This document shows positions 9,141 through 17,819 of a DNA stretch of 58,738 bases, piece after piece. Below the pieces are notes generated by a model. That model saw nothing but the letters and a program-made list of their open reading frames with translations. It did not search any database and had not been told where the DNA came from. Origin of the DNA: UBA7692 sp964650845. Its GTDB lineage: Bacteria; Bacteroidota; Bacteroidia; Chitinophagales; LD1. Both the position numbers and the translations under genes were made by a program. Location: the NCBI GenBank assembly GCA_964650845.1, contig CAZYXR010000009.1, positions 1 to 58,738 on the forward strand, written 5' to 3'. Within the stretch, counting starts at the first letter, position 1. Every line of letters begins with the position of its first letter.

Positions 9141-10612
9141 ATGATGAACCGAATCAGTTTATTGGCAATCACTGTTTTTATAAGCAGCAATGTGTTGTTA
9201 GCGCAAAANNNNNNNNNNCACCCGATGCATCATCGGTGTTAGAGTTATCTGCGCAAGATAAAGGCATTTTAGTACCCCGCTTGAATAGTGTACAGCGATT
9301 AGCAATTGCAAATCCTGCTAACGGACTGATGGTATTCGACACCGATTCGGCTTGTTTCTTTTTTTACAGAACAAATACAACTCAATGGGTTTCGTTATGC
9401 AATGCAGGGCTGCCGGGGGCGCAGGGTTTACAAGGAGCAACTGGTAATGCCGGACAGCAAGGAATAACTGGCGACACCGGTCCACAAGGAATTCAAGGGC
9501 TACAAGGAATAACAGGCGATACTGGGCCACAAGGAATTCCAGGGCAGCAAGGAATAGCCGGAACACAGGGCACACCCGGGCTGCAAGGAATTCAAGGCAC
9601 GCAAGGCGCAACTGGAGCAACTGGTCCGTTGGGTGCAGCAGCAGGCGACTTATCGGGCAACTACCCCAACCCAACTGTGGTTGCATTACAGGGCAACCCC
9701 GTGGCTAATACTGCACCTACCACAAACACCGTATTAACATGGAATGGAAGCAATTGGACACCCGACAACGGCAACGGAATTTTTTGGCGAATAACAGGCA
9801 ATAGCGCTATTAACTCGGGCACTAATTTTATTGGTACTACCGATGCTGCCGACTTGGTTTTTAGAACCAACAACACCATTCGCGCGCGATTTAATGCAGC
9901 AAACGGAAACTTGCGTATCAGAGACAATGCATACCCAACTATTCTTCCGCCACAGGCAGACGAGAACAATACTATGTTTAGCGCCACCGGTGGCTTTAGT
10001 GCATTTGGCGGCTTCAACAACGACCCAAGCGTAACCGCCCAACCACCGGGCAGCACTTGGATAAACGGGGTAGGAACTTTAGTTATTGGCATCAACCGTA
10101 CTGCCGGAACCAGCGGTGTAGATTTTTGGAACAGCACATCGCACAATCAAGTTGCGGCCTCTCAAAACACCGACCGTGGTTTTTACTTTAGGCGATACAG
10201 CAATGCAGGCACCGAACAACTTATTGGAAGAATAGAAGGCGATGGAAGATTTTATGGCACAAGTTTTACAAATGTAAGCGATGCCAGAATAAAACGCGAC
10301 TTTACATCATACCCACCAGTTTTAGAAAAAGTGAAGCAAGTAAAAACATACAATTACACTTTGCTCGACCAAAGTTTTGATGCAAAAGGAAAATTACAAT
10401 TTAGCGAACTTGCTATCGTTAAAGATTTTGGATTTAATGCTCAAGAGTTGTACAAATTGTTTCCGGAAGCAGTACACAAACCCAAAGATGAAAGCAAAGA
10501 ACTATGGGGGATTGACTATGCAAAGTTTTCGGCTATTTTGCTGAAGGCAATACAGGAACAACAACAACGCATTGAAGAATTAGAAAAGAACTTAAAAAGT
10601 AAAGTACGATGA
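9141..10612 (+). CDS. Secreted collagen-like protein with C-terminal S74 intramolecular chaperone (gap inside)
   Basis: The start at ATG 9141 encodes a signal peptide (MMNRISLLAITVFISSNVLL, then AQ). Ten Ns follow at 9209-9218, and then PDASSVLELSAQDKGILVPR, the usual N-terminal cap of Bacteroidota tail-fibre-like surface proteins. The frames before and after the Ns differ, which the unknown true gap length explains. Next come about 25 Gly-X-Y triplets (9407-9634), a beta-rich middle, and an endosialidase-type S74 domain (SDARIKRDFTSYPPVLEKVK) that should drive trimerisation and then cleave itself. A short coiled coil (QQQQRIEELEKNLKSK) ends the protein. Likely a trimeric cell-surface fibre; ligand unknown. 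It overlaps the next gene by 4 bp (ATGA). Confidence 0.8.
9209..9218. other. Assembly gap (10 N)
   Basis: Ten Ns separate the signal peptide from the 'PDASSVLEL' segment of the S74 protein. Relatives usually carry a short VGIGTTxP-like stretch here, so the missing DNA is probably only about 20 bp. The frame change across the gap is then not a real frameshift. This length estimate is an inference. Confidence 0.9.
9407..9634 (+). repeat. Collagen-like Gly-X-Y repeat
   Basis: About 25 consecutive Gly-X-Y triplets rich in Gln, Thr, Ile and Pro (GLPGAQGLQGATG...). The DNA repeats in units around GGAATAACTGGCGACACCGG and GGAATTCAAGGGCTACAAGG. It should form a rigid trimeric rod between the N-terminal cap and the S74 chaperone. 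Such tracts change length by slippage. Confidence 0.9.
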
Positions 10613-10959
10613 TTAAACAAATCTTTTTTGTGTTGCTGTTGGCAGTTTTTTCATTAGCAACTTATGCTCAAAAAAATCAGCAAGGCGGGTATGCGCTAGT
10701 GCGTGTTTTTGATGCTAATAAATTTGTAGCATCGGGTGCTTATTATGTTGGTTCCAAAATTTTTATCACTTACGAAGACGGCAAACAAGAAATTGTTGAA
10801 CTTGGTGCATTCAGCGAAAAAACCGAACCCGACAACTTGAAAAAAATAACCGCAGTACTAAACGAAATGAAAAAGAAAGGCTATCTGCTTATGAGCGCAA
10901 CCACTACTGGCGACCAGGGTTCTATCATTTCCGACTATGTTTATTTAAAGCAGTTTTAG
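10609..10959 (+). CDS. Small secreted protein of unknown function
   Basis: A 116-aa protein with a clear signal peptide (MIKQIFFVLLLAVFSLATYA, cleavage probably after YA before QKN). The mature part is about 95 aa, mixed alpha/beta and hydrophilic (TYEDGKQEIVELGAF), with no Cys and no motif I recognise. The start overlaps the stop of the S74 surface-protein gene (ATGA at 10609-10612), so the two are co-translated; a role as a partner or as a periplasmic/surface accessory is possible but unproven. Function unknown. Confidence 0.7.
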   Translation: MIKQIFFVLLLAVFSLATYAQKNQQGGYALVRVFDANKFVASGAYYVGSKIFITYEDGKQEIVELGAFSEKTEPDNLKKITAVLNEMKKKGYLLMSATTTGDQGSIISDYVYLKQF

Positions 10960-10964
10960 GCTTG

Positions 10965-11501
10965 CTATTTCCCGCGTTTTTTAAAACTCCATGTAACCCA
11001 AAAACGTGCTTCCACAACTCCGTCTTTCGACACACCGGTTGAAACCGTTCGGCAAGTAGTGCCCTCGCCCGATGAAATCGCCAGTTCAATTGCATCGCGA
11101 ATCAATCTTCCATCTTCGCAAGTAAAAGTTGTAATGGTTGTTGCCTTCTTTACAAACTCAGCTTCAATACCCGTTACCAACACCGCTACCGATGGTTTCG
11201 ATTTTATTGTCCCCATCATACTCATCATGCCGCTGCTCATTTCCGCAGCCATAGCAAGTACAGCAAAATAGGTAGAGCTAAATGGATTTTTATTCACCCA
11301 CTTGTACGGCACCGTTATTTCGCATTTTTCTACACTCAACGATTTTACTTTCAACCCCGCAATAAAACCCATTGGCAAAGCTTTTAAAAGAAAAAGATTG
11401 AAGAGCAAAGTATTGTTCACCCGGTTTTGAAATTCCGCATCGGTTTTTGCCTGTGCTTCGCGATACATTGCTACATCGGGGTGTATTGCAGTTACTTCCA
11501 T
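10965..11501 (-). CDS. DUF4442-type hotdog-fold protein
   Basis: A 178-aa soluble protein. The region from about residue 45 (PMGFIAGLKVKSLSVEKCEI, then PYKWVNKNPFSSTYFAVLAMAAEMSSG) matches the DUF4442 hotdog pattern, in which an N-P-F-S-S/G segment replaces the usual thioesterase catalytic loop and a long AAEMSSG helix follows. Such proteins are presumed acyl-CoA thioesterases or acyl-binding proteins; no activity can be assigned. It is the last gene of a three-gene minus-strand operon (5 bp after the MqnB-like gene). It converges with the secreted-protein gene only 5 bp away. Confidence 0.7.
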   Translation of the reverse strand: MEVTAIHPDVAMYREAQAKTDAEFQNRVNNTLLFNLFLLKALPMGFIAGLKVKSLSVEKCEITVPYKWVNKNPFSSTYFAVLAMAAEMSSGMMSMMGTIKSKPSVAVLVTGIEAEFVKKATTITTFTCEDGRLIRDAIELAISSGEGTTCRTVSTGVSKDGVVEARFWVTWSFKKRGK

Positions 11502-11506
11502 ACTTA

Positions 11507-12175
11507 CTATATTTTTTGAATAATTTCTATTAAAGCGTTATTAAGATTCTTGTGTGCAAGTTCTTTATTTTTTTCGCCCGAAACAAAACTTTGCTCAACT
11601 GCGCTTAGATGATAAAAAGACTGCCTTTTGTATAAACATGTGTACGCAAAATTTATTCCATCATTAGTTTCTATATGCGGATTGTATTTTGCCACTCGCG
11701 AAGTGCGCAATGCTGCATCATTTGAAGCTGTATTTGTGGTAAGCGAAAGTACCTTTCGGTATGGCAAAAAAACATTCAAATACGCATTGGTTTTGTTTAC
11801 AAAGCCACCCATTTGGTGCGGTTCATCATCCGTTGAAAGCAGCTTCAAATCATACAAATCCTTAAAACCATCTTCTTCTAAAATACCGGTATCGGCAGGT
11901 TTGTCATTTATTACATTTAACACCTCGCCTACCACTATTCCATCTTTAAATGCATTTGAAAAACTCACCTTCAATGCTAAATGATACTGACCATGAGCAA
12001 GATGATTGGCAATATGAAAACCTACTTGAAAACCACCATAACCCATTTCGAGCAAAGTGATTTCGTGTTGTGGTGTTTTAAAAAAACTATCGGAGTGTTT
12101 TTCTGCATTGGCATGTAACCACTCGATGGTAGTATTGATTTGCAAAGCGGCATTATAACAAATGAGCAGTTTCAT
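11507..12175 (-). CDS. Futalosine hydrolase (MqnB)-like nucleosidase with altered active site
   Basis: A 222-aa protein, the usual MqnB length. Order and spacing follow the nucleoside-phosphorylase fold of futalosine hydrolase: EMGYGGFQVGFHIANHLAHG in the place of the 'GVGMVAT' segment, VSFSNAFKDGIVVGEVLNV in the place of 'GIAGSF...G(D/E)VVNV', then DTGILEEDGF, and a C-terminal AHKNLNNALIEI matching the 'AIKNLN' end. Key catalytic positions differ. The ribose-binding Met-Glu before the GAA turn is Asn-Asp (ETNDGINF), and the 'RAISN/D' purine-contact motif is LSAVEQ. It is thus probably a diverged paralogue that binds something else or has lost activity. Middle gene of an operon between DUF2461 and DUF4442 genes. 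Confidence 0.55.
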   Translation of the reverse strand: MKLLICYNAALQINTTIEWLHANAEKHSDSFFKTPQHEITLLEMGYGGFQVGFHIANHLAHGQYHLALKVSFSNAFKDGIVVGEVLNVINDKPADTGILEEDGFKDLYDLKLLSTDDEPHQMGGFVNKTNAYLNVFLPYRKVLSLTTNTASNDAALRTSRVAKYNPHIETNDGINFAYTCLYKRQSFYHLSAVEQSFVSGEKNKELAHKNLNNALIEIIQKI

Positions 12176-12178
12176 ATT

Positions 12179-12853
12179 TTAATCGTTGCGTAATGCAGAA
12201 AGTAAAAAAGCATTGAAGCGATATAGAGGTTTAAAATACTGCCTGTATAAGATTTCATCAAATCCATCAACCATAGTTTCTCCCTTTTTCAATTCTGCCA
12301 TATAATAAAAACTCTTGTTGGCTATCAATGGTTGTTCTTTGGCAAACTCTTTGTAATCGGGCTCCAGCATCTTATTTTTTTCACCTCTCTGCTCGCCATA
12401 AATACCGCTCAACTTTTTATCGCTAATAATTTTCTTAAATGCTTCGGGATTGTAATAAATTTCTTGCCTAACTTTTGCCAACTGCAATTTATCGAGCATA
12501 TACATTCCTCCGCCAACAAAAATTTCACTGTTGCCAATGTGAATGTAAAAACCCGGATACTCCATATCGCGCGTGCCGGTTCTAGAAAACACCGCAGCTA
12601 CATTATTTTTATAGGGCGACTTATCTTTTGAAAATCTAATATCTTTATTGATACGAAAAATCGCCTTGGGAATGTTTCTGTTTATCTCGGGCAAATCTTT
12701 AGCCAACATATCGGTAACCGATGTTACCAACTCTTTGAAAGGTTGCTTTACATGCGCTTCGTATAAACTGCGATTTGCATCAAACCACACTTTGTTGTTG
12801 TTACTTTCAAGTTCATCAAAAAACCTGAAAAAAGATTTCGTAAAAAACTGCAT
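12179..12853 (-). CDS. DUF2461 family protein
   Basis: A 224-aa protein. The motifs FFDELESNNNKVWFDANRSL, IFRINKDIRFSKDKSPYKNN and GFYIHIGNSEIFVGGGMY are the hallmarks of DUF2461 (TIGR02453), a widespread cytosolic family of unknown function. Length agrees with the family. First gene of the minus-strand operon with the MqnB-like and DUF4442 genes (3 bp and 5 bp spacing). The arrangement alone does not reveal a pathway. Confidence 0.85.
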   Translation of the reverse strand: MQFFTKSFFRFFDELESNNNKVWFDANRSLYEAHVKQPFKELVTSVTDMLAKDLPEINRNIPKAIFRINKDIRFSKDKSPYKNNVAAVFSRTGTRDMEYPGFYIHIGNSEIFVGGGMYMLDKLQLAKVRQEIYYNPEAFKKIISDKKLSGIYGEQRGEKNKMLEPDYKEFAKEQPLIANKSFYYMAELKKGETMVDGFDEILYRQYFKPLYRFNAFLLSALRND

Positions 12854-12962
12854 TGCAATTTTATTTTATAGCACAAACAAACATAAAAGAATCGTTTGTT
12901 GTGCTGCAATGTAACATTTACTGCTGTTTATCGTAAAGGTGGGTAACTAATAATACAATTTT

Positions 12963-13766
12963 ATGAATAAGCTATTCACCACACTTTCAATTGTAGCTTT
13001 TGCACTTTCATCTTATGCCACACCGGCTTTTACACACGAAGAAGCGTATGTTAAAGGCGAACAAGCTTTTCAATCGGGTAATTATGAAGAAGCGCTTAAC
13101 AACTTAAACGCAGCAATATCTGAGGCAAGCGACCGATACAAATATTTTTATCTGCGCGCATTAGTAAATAAAAATTTAGAGCGACCGGAAGATGCAATTG
13201 CAGATTTTACACGTGCCATCAATTTAAAACCCGCTGCCGAAGCATTGTACGAACGCGGAGTTTTGCATCTTGACAATGGCGACATGGATGCCGCAAAATC
13301 TGACTTCGAAGATGTAGAAATGGTTGGCAACAACTTTAAGAATATTCAATATTACTTAGGTCTAATATACTATCGTGCCGGTGTACATGAATATGCAGTA
13401 AAGTCATTCAAAAGCTATGTATCACTAACAGGAGGCGATGGCGAAACATTCTACTATTTAGGATTGGCGCAAGCATCATTAAAATGGTACGATGCAGCAA
13501 TTGAAAACCTTAGCAAAGCTTTACCTTACAAGAAAAACAATTTGTTGATTCACGTAAAAATGTATGACTTGTATGTGCAGATGAACAAAACCGAAAAAGC
13601 AATTGAAAGCCTAAGTGCAATGATTGAAATGAGCAGTGGCAGCAAAAGAGGCGAATACTATTTAGAGCGCAGCTTACTTTACTCGCAACTTGGCGATATT
13701 GAAAAAGCGAATACAGATAGAACAAATGCAAGACAAAGCACTGCTTCTGTTTTCAGCGAAATGTAA
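12963..13766 (+). CDS. Periplasmic TPR-repeat protein
   Basis: A 267-aa protein. The N-terminal signal peptide MNKLFTTLSIVAFALSSYAT is followed by tandem tetratricopeptide repeats, about six 34-residue units from residue 25 (AYVKGEQAFQSGNYEEALNN, ...DAIADFTRAINLKPAAEALY, ...GETFYYLGLAQASLKWYDAA). TPR proteins scaffold protein complexes; the exported location suggests a role in the envelope, but no partner is evident. It is monocistronic, with a good intrinsic terminator 24 bp after the stop. Confidence 0.8.
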   Translation: MNKLFTTLSIVAFALSSYATPAFTHEEAYVKGEQAFQSGNYEEALNNLNAAISEASDRYKYFYLRALVNKNLERPEDAIADFTRAINLKPAAEALYERGVLHLDNGDMDAAKSDFEDVEMVGNNFKNIQYYLGLIYYRAGVHEYAVKSFKSYVSLTGGDGETFYYLGLAQASLKWYDAAIENLSKALPYKKNNLLIHVKMYDLYVQMNKTEKAIESLSAMIEMSSGSKRGEYYLERSLLYSQLGDIEKANTDRTNARQSTASVFSEM

Positions 13767-13789
13767 AACAAACTAACAAACTTATTTTG

Positions 13790-13821
13790 AAGCTCGGTTG
13801 CTACACGCACCGGGCTTTTTT
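13790..13821 (+). terminator. Intrinsic terminator of the TPR gene
   Basis: Arms AAGCTCGGT (13790-13798) and ACCGGGCTT (13809-13817) pair with one mismatch around a 10-nt loop, followed by a run of T on the plus strand to 13821. Confidence 0.75.
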
Positions 13822-13850
13822 GCATTTGTACTTAGTGAAACGTACACAAA

Positions 13851-14318
13851 TTACTCCTCAATAGTATCGTTAGAAATTGTTTCGTACACTCTGCTTATTG
13901 GAATTCCCGAATTGATGCGCATTCGCTTATACATCTGATTCACTTCTACCAATCCAATTATCTCATCAATCTTTTTTCCGTTTGCATCAAAAAACAACAT
14001 GGCAGGCAATTGATTTACTTTGAATTCGTTATTCACTTCCAAGCCTTCAAAACTTTCAAGATCAATGTATTTTATTAAAAAATGGCTATTGGCAAACGAT
14101 GCTATTACATCGTTGTTTAGCACATCGCGCCTCAAAGCATGGCATGGTGCGCACCAACTTGCGCCAAACAACAAAGCATAAGGTTGTTTTAGCCGAACCG
14201 CTTCGCGCTTCAAAGATTTGAATGAACCATCAAAATACTTTAAAGTATCGGGTGGTGCGGCATGCGCAAACACAGTAAACAAAAGACAGAAAGCGAAAAA
14301 AAACAGTACTTTCTTCAT
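13851..14318 (-). CDS. Periplasmic thioredoxin-fold protein
   Basis: A 155-aa protein. The signal peptide MKKVLFFFAFCLLFTVFAHA precedes a thioredoxin domain with active site GASWCAPCHALRRD (CAPC) and a cis-proline segment (NQLPAMLFFDANGK). The HALRRD-type helix and length resemble the thioredoxin_7/DUF255-like group. A thiol-disulfide reductase or isomerase role in the periplasm is likely. It starts inside the stop of the upstream membrane transferase gene (TAATG), implying translational coupling. Its link to that glycosyltransferase-like protein is not obvious. Confidence 0.8.
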   Translation of the reverse strand: MKKVLFFFAFCLLFTVFAHAAPPDTLKYFDGSFKSLKREAVRLKQPYALLFGASWCAPCHALRRDVLNNDVIASFANSHFLIKYIDLESFEGLEVNNEFKVNQLPAMLFFDANGKKIDEIIGLVEVNQMYKRMRINSGIPISRVYETISNDTIEE

Positions 14319-15790
14319 TAGAAATTTCTGCGGTAGATGAAAAATATTTCATCGCGTTTAATCGGCTCCTCGGTAGTGCGATAAATCATTTGCCACTGTT
14401 TCAAAAACTCGGGATGTTGAATTGGCATACTCATCAGCAACAACACGCTATCTTTATTTTGGAAAGTTTCTTGCACAATGTATGGTGCATAATCGGCACT
14501 ATACTTAAAGTAATTATTAAAGAAAACAGTATCTAAAAAAACAAAAGTGCCATTGCGCTTTTGGTCGGCATACCAAATTGGTTTGCCAATGGGTAAATAT
14601 GGTGCCACTGCCGATGCCGCATAAGAAGTGTGTCCTACAATGGTGTATTTATCCAAATTGTTCTTCATTATAAATTCACCGGCATTTTTCGCATCAGAGA
14701 AATTCTTTTCGTTTTCTACCCCAATAAAATCTGTTGCCTTTAATACTTGAAACGAAAGCAGGGCAACAAAAACAACTATTCCCGATAAATCAATCCACTT
14801 ATATTTTTCCAACTTTTGCCAAGGTTTGTATTGTGCCGCAATAACAAAAGCACCCAACAAAAAGATAAGTAAAAAACCATGATGGCGAGTGGTGCCTTGA
14901 AACTGATACAAAGCCAAATAAAGAAATCCGGCAGTAGCAATCAAGATAAAAATAAGTGCCTTAGGCTTGCGAATAAAACTCAACACGATAACTACATAAG
15001 CCGCCAAACCCAATTGTCCGTTTGCGGCATTCAATGTCATTGCGCTGCCAAAAGTTTCAAAAACAGTAAACCACTTATCAGTTGATTCTTTGGAGTAACT
15101 GCTTTTCATTCCCGCACTTAGCAAAAGTACAATCATAGCCAAAGCACCAACAGCCATAATAGCAAGCGCAACAAAGTTTTTGGGTTGCCACTTTTTTTCT
15201 TCAATCATTTCTAAAAAAAAGATTGCTCCTAAACCCACACCGGTGCAAAATGCCAACACATTTGTTTGAAATAAAAGAAAGATGAGCAAAGCATACAGCA
15301 ATGGCTTTTCAAATCGCTTTGCGTACATAGCTCCAATGCCTGCCAAAATTAATGCCACAATAGAATAATTTCGGGCAATAACGGCATACTCGTAAATAAA
15401 AAAATACGAAAAAAGCAATGCAACTTTCAATACAAAATTGATGTTGTTTTTAAACAATAAAAGCCATGCAAAAGCAATTACAATAAGGTTGTGAATAACA
15501 TTGATAGTGCTATATGCAAAACCAAGTTTTGCGAATGGCATCAATAGCAAATACCACAAAGGCGGATGCCCTTCATTTGGCAAATATTGAAACAAGCCAA
15601 GCAACGAGTTATCCCTTGCAATCAACCAGCTTTGTGCTTCATCGCGCCAAGGCTCGTGATTGGATGTAGTGTACAACACAACAGCACTATAAAGTGCCCA
15701 AACCAACCACAACACAACGTTTGGAATCTGTAATGACTGCGATTCCTTTGGGTCGGCTTTTCTTGTCGTAATCTTTTTTGCTGTGGCCAT
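14318..15790 (-). CDS. GT39-like polytopic membrane glycosyltransferase
   Basis: A 490-aa integral membrane protein with about ten transmembrane segments. Near residue 48 the first periplasmic loop carries HEPWRDEAQSW, the acidic Asp-Glu motif of the dolichyl-phosphate-mannose/ArnT (GT39) superfamily, followed by GHPPLWYLLL. Such enzymes move sugars from polyprenyl-phosphate donors to lipids or proteins on the periplasmic side. The N-terminal 25 residues are cytosolic and basic. It is placed 1 bp after the flavoprotein gene and overlaps the thioredoxin gene (TAATG), so the three form one operon. Donor and acceptor unknown. Confidence 0.8.
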   Translation of the reverse strand: MATAKKITTRKADPKESQSLQIPNVVLWLVWALYSAVVLYTTSNHEPWRDEAQSWLIARDNSLLGLFQYLPNEGHPPLWYLLLMPFAKLGFAYSTINVIHNLIVIAFAWLLLFKNNINFVLKVALLFSYFFIYEYAVIARNYSIVALILAGIGAMYAKRFEKPLLYALLIFLLFQTNVLAFCTGVGLGAIFFLEMIEEKKWQPKNFVALAIMAVGALAMIVLLLSAGMKSSYSKESTDKWFTVFETFGSAMTLNAANGQLGLAAYVVIVLSFIRKPKALIFILIATAGFLYLALYQFQGTTRHHGFLLIFLLGAFVIAAQYKPWQKLEKYKWIDLSGIVVFVALLSFQVLKATDFIGVENEKNFSDAKNAGEFIMKNNLDKYTIVGHTSYAASAVAPYLPIGKPIWYADQKRNGTFVFLDTVFFNNYFKYSADYAPYIVQETFQNKDSVLLLMSMPIQHPEFLKQWQMIYRTTEEPIKRDEIFFIYRRNF

Positions 15791-15791
15791 C

Positions 15792-17222
15792 TTAGTCTTT
15801 ATGCAAGCCCGATTTGGTAATGGTGGAGGTCTCTTGATAAGTTTCGTAGTCTGTATTTATTTCCCAAAGGTCGTGCTTAGTGCCTTTCATAATATTTTCA
15901 GCTGCAAGCAAACCCATCAAAATAGAATGGTCTTGGTTGTTGTATTTAAAAGAGCCATATCGCCCAATCAAACTTAAATTGCCAACAGTGCGCAAATAAC
16001 CTTCAACAGGTGTTAGCACATCTTTGTAACCTCTGCCATAAACCGGGTAACATTTGGGGATACGATAAACACTACCTTCGGTAACTGGAGCGTTTTTTAC
16101 CAATCCGGTTTTTTGTAATTCCACTTTTGCAAGTTCAATTAGCTTTTCATCGCTCCATTTCCAAAAATCATCCTCGTCATAGCACCAATACTCTAATGCC
16201 ATAATTGAACCTTGTTTATCGCCATAAAGTTGCGGAACCCAATTTCTGAAATTGGTAATTCTACCCATCAACAAATCGGGTGAATGCACATACAGCCAAT
16301 TATCTGGAAACAAATCTTTGCCATCTACCAAAAGGTAAACAATAATGGTGTTTCGGAAACGCAACTGTTTGCTTTTTTCTAAAATGTCGTCAGGCACTTC
16401 TGGCAAGCGTTGCAGCAGCAATGTCATGGGCATCGAAGAAACTATGTGGTCGTATTCCTGCACTGTTCCATCGGCAAGTTCAAGAGCATAAGCAACATTG
16501 TTGCGCGTCAAAACTCGCTGCACTGGTGCATTAAGATGCACTCTACTACCTTTATCGGCAATAATATTTGCCATTCTTTCGTACACCATTCCTGTGCCTT
16601 CCAAGGGGTAGGCAAATTGATCTACCAGAGTTTTATGCTTATTCCCGCTTCCACCAAAAATTGCATTTTTAATTGCTTCGCCCAACGAAAGTTTTTTAAT
16701 ACGCTGTGCTGCAAAATCTGCATCTAACTCTTTGCACGAAATACCCCATAGTTTTTCGGTATATGTTTTAAAAAATATACCAAACAACCTGCTGCCAAAA
16801 CGCCCACTCACCCAGTTTTCAAACGAACCGTCTTCGGGTGTTGGCTTCACTTTTTCTTTTAAATAACTTAAAAAGCATAATGCCGCCTCAAACACACCCA
16901 AATTGCCCAAAGCATTGAATGCTTTTAACGGATAGTAGAAAAATTTCTTTTTATAATAAATGCGTGTAAGCCTGTCCACCATTTCATAATCATTGCCCAC
17001 AACTTCTAACCAAGCTTTGTTTATTCGCGTATCGTTGCTAAAAAAACGATGCGGCCCAATATCTACAATGTAATCCCACAGCTTAATAGATTTTGCCATT
17101 CCGCCAACAGATTCTGAGGCTTCAAACAAATCTACCTCTGCGCCATATTTTACCAATTCATGCGCAGCAGTTACGCCTGCGGGTCCGGCACCAATTACAG
17201 CAATTTTCTTTTTCTTTTCCAT
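15792..17222 (-). CDS. FAD-dependent amine-oxidase-fold oxidoreductase (protoporphyrinogen-oxidase-like)
   Basis: 476 aa from ATG 17222. The open frame reaches 17333, but the upstream extension (MPNGLPCFKCLIM...) does not fit, and the dinucleotide-binding fold begins at once after MEKKKKIAVIGAGPAGVTAA. GxGxxG plus the second acidic residue (VDLFEASESVGGMAKS) define an FAD site. The middle contains DIGPHRFFSND and YTEKLWG, as in the UDP-galactopyranose-mutase/protoporphyrinogen-oxidase-like family found in polysaccharide loci. Heading the operon with the GT39-like transferase, it may modify a lipid-linked sugar or a carrier lipid. Substrate unknown; haem synthesis is less likely given the context. 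Confidence 0.75.
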   Translation of the reverse strand: MEKKKKIAVIGAGPAGVTAAHELVKYGAEVDLFEASESVGGMAKSIKLWDYIVDIGPHRFFSNDTRINKAWLEVVGNDYEMVDRLTRIYYKKKFFYYPLKAFNALGNLGVFEAALCFLSYLKEKVKPTPEDGSFENWVSGRFGSRLFGIFFKTYTEKLWGISCKELDADFAAQRIKKLSLGEAIKNAIFGGSGNKHKTLVDQFAYPLEGTGMVYERMANIIADKGSRVHLNAPVQRVLTRNNVAYALELADGTVQEYDHIVSSMPMTLLLQRLPEVPDDILEKSKQLRFRNTIIVYLLVDGKDLFPDNWLYVHSPDLLMGRITNFRNWVPQLYGDKQGSIMALEYWCYDEDDFWKWSDEKLIELAKVELQKTGLVKNAPVTEGSVYRIPKCYPVYGRGYKDVLTPVEGYLRTVGNLSLIGRYGSFKYNNQDHSILMGLLAAENIMKGTKHDLWEINTDYETYQETSTITKSGLHKD

Positions 17223-17375
17223 AAAAAAACAAGATGCAATGATAAGAAAAGGAAATACGGCTGCTGGGAAAAAGTAAAAACAATCCCCTGCTACCATTAT
17301 AAGGCACTTAAAACAAGGTAATCCATTAGGCATTAGGCCGATTTAAAGCATATTCGCAGCTACAAATAATAAAGT

Positions 17376-17813
17376 ATGTCTATTTGGAAAACCAAACCGG
17401 AGTTAGATTTTTTAAACGGCTGGCGCGGCAAAGGCGCAAGCGATGCTATGGGCATTGAAATGATTGAGGCAGGCGATGATTATCTAAAAGCTAAAATGCC
17501 TGTGGACGATAGAACACGGCAGCCATTTGGCATTCTTCATGGTGGTGCAAGTTGTGTTTTAGCCGAAACTTTGGGTAGTGTTGCCGGTAGTTTATGTGTA
17601 GAATTTGGCAAGCAGATGGTGGTGGGTTTAGAAATTAACGCAAACCATGTGCGCTCGGCAAAAGAAGGTTTTGTATATGGTGTGGCAAAGCCAATCCATT
17701 TGGGGTTCACCACTCAGATATGGGAGATAAAAATTACCAACGAGCAAGATAAATTAGTTTGCATCAGCAGGCTTACACTTGCCGTAAAAACCCTACCCGC
17801 AGCACAACAATAA
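17376..17813 (+). CDS. Hotdog-fold acyl-CoA thioesterase (PaaI/MenI type)
   Basis: A 145-aa single hotdog domain. The sequence RQPFGILHGGASCVLAETLG contains the G-x-x-HGG-x-x-x-x-x-x-E pattern, where Glu (AETLG) is the catalytic residue of the YdiI/MenI and PaaI groups, and INANHVRSAKEGFV is the usual substrate-cleft strand. Likely substrates include 1,4-dihydroxy-2-naphthoyl-CoA (menaquinone synthesis) or aromatic acyl-CoAs; sequence alone does not decide. It is followed 6 bp later by pssA and then purS, a run of unrelated housekeeping genes on one transcript. Confidence 0.8.
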   Translation: MSIWKTKPELDFLNGWRGKGASDAMGIEMIEAGDDYLKAKMPVDDRTRQPFGILHGGASCVLAETLGSVAGSLCVEFGKQMVVGLEINANHVRSAKEGFVYGVAKPIHLGFTTQIWEIKITNEQDKLVCISRLTLAVKTLPAAQQ

Positions 17814-17819
17814 TTTACT

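Noticed and set aside
9141..10612. Prophage tail-fibre gene
   Set aside because: Although it has collagen and S74 domains, it has a signal peptide and no phage genes around it; such proteins are chromosomal in Bacteroidota.
17223..17333. N-terminal extension of the flavoprotein
   Set aside because: The extra 37 residues precede the conserved FAD fold and have no family match; ATG 17222 fits better.
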